Assembly: GCA_024663395.1 (NCBI GenBank)
Contig: JANFAH010000004.1
Location: forward strand, 930,001-994,000
Direction of reading: 5' to 3'
From: Pisolithus tinctorius
Taxonomy: Eukaryota > Basidiomycota > Agaricomycetes > Boletales > Pisolithaceae
DNA length: 64,000 nt
A program made the translations under genes and the position numbers. The notes under the pieces are model-generated. The model was not told the origin of the DNA, did no database searches, and was given only the letters and a program-made list of their open reading frames with translations. Positions 57,367 through 64,000 of the stretch are shown in pieces (positions within the stretch are counted from its first letter, which is position 1; every line of letters begins with the position of its first letter).

Positions 57367-59688
57367 TCAACCCCGTCGTCGTTTACCCGCCAGCCCTGCA
57401 AATGACACCGTCCGCTTTCGCTTGGTCGCTGGTGGGGACGGCGGTGGGGGAAGCAACTCAGGTGCTTCGTCTTCGTCATCTTCATCCTCCTTGGCTTCGG
57501 CGGCGGACTCGCCAGACTCCGATTCATCGTCCACGTCGTCATCTCCGTCCTCGTTGCTATCACCACTATCCTCACTTTCCTCATCCTCTACCTCCCATGC
57601 CTCATCTAGTAATCCTCCCCGACTGTCCACTTTCCCCGGTGTCAATTTCACCAGTTTCACCTCCTTCCTAAGTTCCCTCCGCGTCCTCAGCCCTTCCAAC
57701 ACCTCCCCATCTTCATCCATCGAAGAAGGCGACACCCCACCAGCACTCGTGGCAGGTGGCATCGTATATCTGACCAAATTTCCGGAATTCCAGTCCCGCA
57801 GCACAATCCGCGCAGCTCCCGCATGGTCAAGCACCCCTCTCTATATATAGGAGATACCATTCATCAGCTTTCCCCGCCGCAGACCCCGAAGACTTTGGGA
57901 CGATGGAATAATGTACTTGCCGTTTTCACTAGGCCATTCACACGCGCAATACCAGCCAAGAATGCGGTCGTGTCTCCTTTCGGGAATGCAGGCAGGTTAT
58001 AAGCTAGCATGAGATCCTGGGTCTCTGCCCGCGAGATGATATGTGTCACTAGGGATACATAAAACATCGGTCATACCCAGGCATGGAAGAACCACAACTA
58101 TGAAGCACTCACCTGCAAACATCGGATCTTTGAGGCGCTCAATCCGACCCCTGCATCGCAACAAGATGTCCTTCGCTCGGGAGGCGAGTCGTTCACTATC
58201 ATCCAAAAAGTCCTCCCTCTCAAATTCCAATCCCGGCGTATCGATAAACCGCACTTTCGAGCTCCCACCACCGGGTATCGATGCAACGACTTCCTGCGCG
58301 ACTGTCGTTGTATACGGTAGTTTCGCGGCCTCCGACGAAAGAGGATCGTATACCGGTAGCACACTTGTACCCAAGAGGGAATTTATTATGGCTGATTTAC
58401 CAGACTTCGAGAACGCATCATGAGCACAACCGCCCATGACGACCATTTCGCGGCAGACTCACGTTCGTGACACCCGTAAAAGCAACCACCAACTCATCAC
58501 GCTTCTTCTCGTTCGCAAACCTTCTGAGCCATGCCCATATCAACTTTACTCCTTTCGCGTCATCCGCAGGTTGCACTGCTTTCGCCTTCTTCGCAGGATG
58601 ATCACCAGGCGACGTAACCGGCAAGAACGCAGACGACACCCGAAAGGGTATCGCTGTGTATGTCTTCCGTAGATATGATAACCATTCCACAAGTGATTCC
58701 CGCGGTACGGTATCTGAAAATGGTTGAAGGTGAACTCATCGTATAGAAAGCGAACATAAGTCACCTATACGTACCGGCTTTGTTCACCAGAACAACCACA
58801 GCCTTCCCTTTTTCATTTGCGATGGCCAACAACGCCTCACTAACCCCAGCCTCTGGATCCCGCGCATCCACAACACACATCAAAACATCTGCCTTGTCCA
58901 ACACGTCCCTCAGCGTCGAGGGACCGGGATCAACAGATACATTAGGCGCTTTCACCTCGTTGTTGGATTTTTTAGGGAGGGGAGTGGGTATAGGTTGCTT
59001 TTTGATGGATGTTACCCCGTCGAATCCGCATCCGTCATTCTCCTCTTTCTCGACACCGTCTTCCACTTCTCCTTCAGCTTGTTCTGATACCTGAGATTGC
59101 GTCTCGTCCACATTTTTTGCTGCTGCCTTGGCGGCTCGTTTCTCGGCCTTTCGGCGTTGCTTTTCTATCGCTGCCTATTGAATTATTCAGAGGAAAGAGT
59201 GCAAATGAGATATCAGCCGTATGTTCAGACAAGAATTAAGACAAAGAGACACGTACTTCGCGACGTTGTTGCTCGATTTCTGCTAGGATTTCGTCCTTGT
59301 AGGGAAACGCGTTTGGAATACCGGGATCCTTTTTCGACTTCTTTTGTACTGGTAACGGGGGCACGTATGAGTTAGCACCCTAAGCCGGGATGAAGGATTC
59401 CAGACCAGTGAATCAAGACGCGGAATAATTCGGCGAACGGGAGAAAGGATAACGACATAACACGCATGGGATGAAAACAGACGAAAAACTCACCCTTCCC
59501 TGCAACCTTATCTTTCTTCGCCTGCTTCTTCGCCTTTTTACGGTGCTCAGTGACCTTATGCTTGATTCTCTCCCTCCGGTGTGTGCCGATGCGCTTCGAG
59601 GTCTCTGTGGGTGGTTGACGGCGGGTATGTTAGTGGCACGGAAAACTCGCTGGATGCTAGAGCGCGTACTTTTGCGGATGCGCGGCAT
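57367..59688 (-). CDS. NUG1: Nucleolar circularly permuted GTPase (Nug1/GNL3 family)
   Basis: Eight exons (59688-59670, 59604-59494, 59348-59257, 59174-58775, 58713-58463, 58404-58113, 58048-57921, 57840-57367) give 588 residues. A basic nucleolar N-terminus (TSKRIGTHRRERIKHKVTEH, KKAKKQAKKDK) and a coiled segment (EILAEIEQQRREAAIEKQRR) precede the GTPase. The motif order is permuted as in YlqF/Nug proteins: VVDARDPEAG (G5-like), VVLVNKAD (G4), then GVTNSGKSAIINSLL (G1, about residues 288-302) and FIDTPG (G3, about 343-348). The C-terminus is acidic and ends with KRKRTVSFAGLAGKRRRG. Family members act in 60S pre-ribosome assembly and export. The last intron has a GC donor (ACG|GCAAGT after 57921). 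Confidence 0.93.
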
Positions 59689-59920
59689 TTTGGAGGGCTG
59701 ATGTTACTCAGGTAGTGGTGCCTGGAGATTGAAAACCTTCTAACTGTTGATGTCAGTGACCTGCAGCCTCGATCAGCATAGGGAGTCTCTTCAGTGTCAA
59801 ATACGCCTGACCGTCACTGCTTGTCTACGAGTGGTTGCCAAACGAGCTTAGGCATGGTAATTAAACAATTCACCGGGCCCACTGAGGGATAATACCACAT
59901 AAAATACGACACTCTCGTAT

Positions 59921-61295
59921 CTAACTAGCCATTTCTACATCCTCGACAACGCCGATATCCTGCAGGAGACCTTGTGCCGCTTCTCGAAGGGTCCGAATTT
60001 TCGACCGCATTACTTTAATCGCCTCCGGGAGGAGTCGCTCAGGTGGATAGAATCCCTCGGATTCAATATTGACTACAGTGATAAATACACATCAGAAGGA
60101 AAGACATAAGACGATCACGCCCGTTTGTAAAGACTTACAAAGAAAGTGATCCCTAACCCGCGCGAGCTGTACACACCCCTCGAATTCGGGATGTCTATAC
60201 ACCTCTCTGCTCATAGTTTCTCGTCTCGCTTGGCTCTCGTCCACGCTGACTTGCTTAGTGCGTGGGTCCACTCTGATTACACCCTTGGTGAAACAATTTT
60301 GGAACTTATCCGCAAGGTGCGGAGGGATTTCTTTCTTCAGGATCACTTTTGGGAGGAGACGGTACGACGCCGTCGCTGCGTATCACCATCAGTGTTAGTC
60401 CATACATACTTCTCAAACGAGACGTCGTGGAGTGTCAAAGAGTCAACGCACCGACAGGCGAAAACTTAGCATGGTCTTTCCCGACACCCTTAACAGCATG
60501 TAGTTCAATTTCAATCTCCTGCCCTGGACGCAGTTTTACGAGCACGATGTTGGGGTTTGTGGGTGCCGGTGGGTTGGCTGCCATTACAATAGACTGCTCG
60601 CCTTGTGGAACCCACTCCAGTTGAGAAGAAAGTACCTCATGGTTGATGTAGAGTTGTGCGGGGTCTTTTGCATCTTTTGGAGCGTTGCGTCGGCGCTCGC
60701 ATTTGGCGCAGAGCTTGAAAACGATGGTGTTACGATCGGTTGGTTGTCCGTCTGGATCTGTCAGAGTCCAGTTAAAAACGTGCGAGGATGAAGAATGGAA
60801 AGTTAATGACGGTACACACAGTCCATGAACACTGGGTTAACATGGAGAGGGATTAAGCCCAGTCGGTGCGCGAGCACTTCATCCACAATGATGGAAGTGT
60901 TGTTATGTACATACACCCGCTCTATACAAATTGTTGGAACCTACTCGACTCGAGTCAGCTTGCCTCACTCGCTCAAGATGCGAAGGAACACACACTTCAG
61001 CTATTAGTATCCGCCGGAACGCATTTGCAATAGATGCATCGACACCAACGAGATCGAATTCTATCGACCGATTCGATATCCGTTCCACTCTTACGGCGAG
61101 TCTCTATCCTTGTCTCACATCAAAACTCGAACGTCAAGCAACGAGTTGGTAAAGGGGACGAACCTTTTTGAATTCTGCGGGATTCCAGGAGTGGTCTTCG
61201 TCTGCGAAATGGCCAGGAAAATCCGTGCTCGACGTGTACGACACCCGCTCTGGATTCAACGCAACGTGTTTCTTTGGGTCAAACCCCTGGCTCAT
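59921..61295 (-). CDS. RPC40: RNA polymerase I and III subunit AC40
   Basis: Six exons (61295-61164, 61103-60996, 60940-60820, 60757-60452, 60375-60139, 60072-59921) give 351 residues. The start [20 protein letters not shown] is followed by [17 protein letters not shown] and the alpha-like core [20 protein letters not shown], then [20 protein letters not shown] and LIPLHVNP. Later segments [29 protein letters not shown] and the C-terminal [20 protein letters not shown] fit AC40/RPAC1. It pairs with AC19 to form the assembly platform of RNA polymerases I and III, like the bacterial alpha dimer. The intron after LIAE needed an acceptor at 61104 (gatag) to keep the LAVRVERIS strand. Confidence 0.94.
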
Positions 61296-62764
61296 CTTTC
61301 CTGGGCTTACTACTGGTTCGAAGAAATTTTGTGGTTCAGCACGGTGGTCATCAGATAAAAAAGGCAACACCGCCTGGACATAATAACCCTATCAACTAAC
61401 CTTCATGAGGCTACCAATGAATTCATCACCACTGCCCGTCGCTTTCCCTACGGTGTCATCGAAGAACACAAATGGGCAATGAGGTCGAATCTGTTGTTTG
61501 CTGACGCCAATATTTTGGCTTAATGAGGGTGCTTTGGCAAATTGGTGAACCACCCTAGCATAATTATGCAGTCTGTTCACTTGACATACGCACGCCTATA
61601 GTTTCAGGTGAGGTGCTACATCTGTACAGTCTCTGAGCACCACGCAAAAAGGCTGGGTAACTAATGTCACCGGCATCATGCAAGCAGCAGGTTCGACGTG
61701 AAAAGCAATGCTTTTTGTGACCCAGGTTTTTACTCTCCGAGATACACCAATGACTCGTGTTGGTTGCAAGAATCGTATGGCAGACTGGCTCGGAGTCCAC
61801 CAGCGAATTAGTCTGTCACTTCCAAAGATCAATTTGTTGCATGGTAACCAGAGGTTTCGTCTTCTCGCTGGTGGAGAGGTGGAAGTCAGATCTGATCAAC
61901 CAAGCAAGGAGAGAATATCTTAGGGTCATGTCAACTACACGCCATTGCGCCTAGCAATGAATAATCCCGTTTTTTTTTGTCAGGGTATCGTGTTATGACC
62001 CGATCCGACAGGTATTTCTCTAATTCTTCGGAAGATTCTCTACCACCTACGGAGAGATATACAAGTGGTACGAGGTGGTGCGTCCGTGGTCAAAACCTTA
62101 GGCAACCGGCAAGTAATCCTGTCACTCCTCTCCAGAATTATGGCGTCAATTGCGAGCGCTGCACCAATAGTGGTTGGTACGTCACGCCGCCAACATCATG
62201 AGACCTGCGCATGGTGCTTGTTCCCCTGGTTTGACCCCGAAGTTCTCGAAGAATTCCTCTCTCTGGGGCTAAAGGCAGTTGGTATCCGTTTTGGAACTAC
62301 GGCATCTACAATCAATGTTATGGGGTAAGAGTACCACCCGGCGACTCGACGATCCTACCCTCATCGACCTAACGTTGTCTTTGGAAGACTCTGTAGGTAC
62401 ACCAATACTTCATCAAAGCTACAGACCTGAGCCAAATTCACGGCACTCTTATCAGTTGCGCCCCACTGTCGTGATGGATGGTGGCTCCGCCGTCTATCAT
62501 CCATTTGTTAACTGTACTCCGCAACATACGTCCTTTAAAATCTTATCGCATCGCCCCTGCACAAGGAAACCCACGGTCCTTCTCAGTGGAACCCCGAAGA
62601 GGCCGAAGTGTCGTGTCTCACGACAGCATGTTTGCGAAGCGGTGGTTCGGAAGTCCGACAAGATAGTAGTTTCTGAGCTTGATAATACAGTGATGGCGAT
62701 TCGGCAATGAGAGTCCACTATTACACTCCTTCTGATACTCGTAATACATCCCACGGATTGTAAT
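61296..62764. other. 1.5-kb region with no supported gene
   Basis: Many frames of 60-140 codons exist, the longest 62279-62710 (+), but none has recognisable motifs or coherent splicing. It also contains the RPC40 promoter and the 3' end of the NTF2-like gene. It may be a decayed gene or mobile element. Confidence 0.4.
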
Positions 62765-63417
62765 CTAACCTTGCTTCTCCACCTTGGCTACATGAGGTGT
62801 TGCAAAGTGGATAGGGGGCGTCCTATCCACTACCGTGTAATAGAAACTAGTGATACGTCTGCCATGGTTGACGTCATCTCCCTGAGGTTCAACTCTGACA
62901 AAAAAAAGGTAATGACAATATAATTCAGGTTGTGCTAATGAAAGCCCTGCCTCTGGCGCAGGGGGGAGAAGGAAGGGGCTTACTTTGCACTGAAGTGCAC
63001 GGAGACTACCCTCTGCGCCAGAGAGGCGCGTATACGGAACGGCATGACACGGGTGACGACAAACGAACCAGCAACGAAAGTTGGCTGTTTATGCACCCAG
63101 CGAGTTAACTGACATCCTGTGGGCCCAGACAATACACTCACATTGTCCGGCTTGTCGTCGTTTGTTGAGGTGATCTGCTCCCATTTCACGTCAACTCCCA
63201 GGCTCCCCGCTGCCTGAGACGCGAATTCCCCCTTAAATGTCTGGAAATCCTGAGGTTGGTGATTTTTCCTAACATCACAATCGGGAGAGAAGATTCGATC
63301 GAAAGAGGGTTCTGCTTTCACGTTCTCTGCAGCGCCAGTAGGCTGGAACAAGGCAGTCAGGTGTGACTGGATCCAGGGTGCTACGCTGCTAGCGCTCTCG
63401 GGCTCCGTCGAAGACAT
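62765..63417 (-). CDS. Small NTF2/SnoaL-like fold protein (tentative)
   Basis: Three exons (63417-63142, 63084-62984, 62894-62765) join in phase to 168 residues; reading through the introns instead ends at 62980. The sequence begins MSSTEPESASSVAPWIQSHL and includes FDRIFSPDCDVRKNHQPQDF, a TFKGEFASQAAGSLGVDVKW strand-helix pattern, GSFVVTRVMPFRIRASLAQ and RRITSFYYTVVDRTPP. An N-terminal helix, a D/H-bearing turn and alternating beta strands are typical of small NTF2-like proteins common in basidiomycetes. The enzyme or binding role is unknown. The gene has a short TATA-like stretch upstream (gtatttatacc at about 63449-63459). Confidence 0.65.
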
Positions 63418-63776
63418 GGCGAGGCGTTAGAAGTACCACACGCGTTGGCGTATTTATACCAGCTGACCGACTCGAGAGCACACATAAATTCATGACATCA
63501 TATTACGACGTATTTCTCCCGTCAGATCCACAGTATATTGTATATTTTTCTACAGAACGAAATCATATCGCTGCATTCAAAGGCTACAAGTAAGGTAGTG
63601 CGTGCATGTACACAAGAAAGCAGATGCGGCATTAGTTTGCAAATCCTGTTCTCCCTGCGTGGCTTAACCAGCGCTCCCTCCCACCTTGCAAGCAAGCAAA
63701 TTGTTATACTTATCATACAATCCAAAAAGGTGATCCATCCTTCCTCGAAGAAAGACGAACGATGAATGAACTCGCG
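63418..63776. other. Spacer between NTF2-like gene and JmjC-type gene end
   Basis: This 359-bp region contains the promoter of the minus-strand NTF2-like gene and the 3' flank of the next minus-strand gene. No further feature was recognised. Confidence 0.5.
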
Positions 63777-64000
63777 TTAAATTTCATTCATCTCCTTCTC
63801 CTGTCGGCAACAAGATAGCCATGCATACCACATCATGGTACGCAGCTGTAGGACATCCTCTTTCCACGCCATCGACTGGTTCTGTTCTCGGAATTCTTTA
63901 GTAAGTTGTTCGCATCGAGCAATGTTCTCCGGGCTGACGAAGTCGATTGCAACTTTCACGCAGTCAGCCAGATTACAGACCTTGGGAGTGGCCCTAGGTG
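63777..64000 (-). CDS. C-terminal fragment of a probable JmjC-domain protein (truncated by window edge)
   Basis: The frame is open from the window end to the stop at 63777 (about 74 codons). It reads RATPKVCNLADCVKVAIDFV, then SPENIARCEQLTKEFREQNQ, then SMAWKEDVLQLRTMMWYAWL, and ends QEKEMNEI. The pattern N-x-x-D-x-V-K-x-A-x-D-F-V-S-P followed by an R/E-rich helix and WKEDVLQLR is familiar from the C-terminal ends of basidiomycete JmjC-domain proteins that arise as large families. The catalytic JmjC core would lie beyond the window, so this assignment cannot be verified here. Confidence 0.5.
   Translation of the reverse strand, partial: PRATPKVCNLADCVKVAIDFVSPENIARCEQLTKEFREQNQSMAWKEDVLQLRTMMWYAWLSCCRQEKEMNEI

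Noticed and set aside
57402..57850. Ser-rich plus-strand frames antisense to NUG1
   Set aside because: They are mirror images of the acidic codon-biased C-terminus of NUG1 on the minus strand.
61596..62710. Several overlapping 70-140 codon frames
   Set aside because: They have no motifs, conflicting strands and no splice coherence; I treat the region as non-genic or decayed.
1..64000. tRNA, rRNA and CRISPR elements
   Set aside because: I did not see a cloverleaf-type box A/box B pair, rRNA core sequence or repeat-spacer array; scanning for tRNAs by eye is not exhaustive.

Overview
This window is nuclear DNA of a filamentous basidiomycete, most likely an Agaricomycete. Genes are dense and cut by many 45-70 nt introns (GT-AG, with a few GC-AG). 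The conserved proteins are fungal, and the accessory genes (HET-domain proteins, a tyrosine-kinase-like kinase, a Crinkler-like remnant) are typical of that class. All gene models were spliced by hand from intron consensus, reading phase and family conservation; boundaries may be a few bases off, and none was tested against transcripts or databases.  LAYOUT. 0-2.1 kb: a 44-bp tandem repeat and a decayed Crinkler-like gene. 2.9-15.7 kb: SS18-like (SSXT) protein (-), ribosomal protein uL2 (+), Pho80-like cyclin (+), glucosidase II beta (-). 16.3-23.1 kb: an accessory island with one HET-domain gene (+), a CpG-free desert, and a second HET module (-) that appears spliced to a kinase. 23.3-31.4 kb: eS25 (+), cyclophilin H (-), FGGY sugar kinase (+), COMPASS subunit SWD1 (-), TTI2 (+). 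31.4-34.0 kb: a second CpG-free desert, whose edge falls inside an unassigned gene (33.7-35.7 kb). 35.9-43.6 kb: mitochondrial tRNA-modification GTPase MSS1 (-), a small P-loop GTPase (+), calcineurin B (+), an orphan (+). 44.6-53 kb: lysophospholipid acyltransferase ALE1 (-), an orphan membrane protein (-), a WDR89-like protein (+), eL18 (-), an SR/RRM protein (+). 53.4-64 kb: Ast1-like MDR protein (-), nucleolar GTPase NUG1 (-), RNA polymerase I/III subunit RPC40 (-), an NTF2-like protein (-), and the 3' end of a probable JmjC gene (-).  FUNCTION. Most of the window is housekeeping: ribosome parts and assembly (uL2, eS25, eL18, NUG1), transcription and chromatin (RPC40, SWD1, SS18-like), splicing (cyclophilin H, SR protein), ER quality control (glucosidase II beta), lipid remodelling (ALE1), signalling (calcineurin B, Pho80-like cyclin, TTI2) and mitochondrial tRNA modification (MSS1). 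Several lie head to head on short shared promoters (SWD1/TTI2 52 bp, MSS1/GTPase 79 bp).  The most unusual part is the 16-23 kb island. Two clearly related HET-domain ORFs face each other across and within about 3.3 kb that has almost no CpG dinucleotides. The second is open, lacks an ATG of its own, and is in splice phase with the kinase just upstream. A second 2.3-kb CpG-free block ends abruptly inside a coding exon at 34010. Other notable items are a 3-nt micro-exon that restores the catalytic arginine of cyclophilin H, and four GC-AG introns in three genes.
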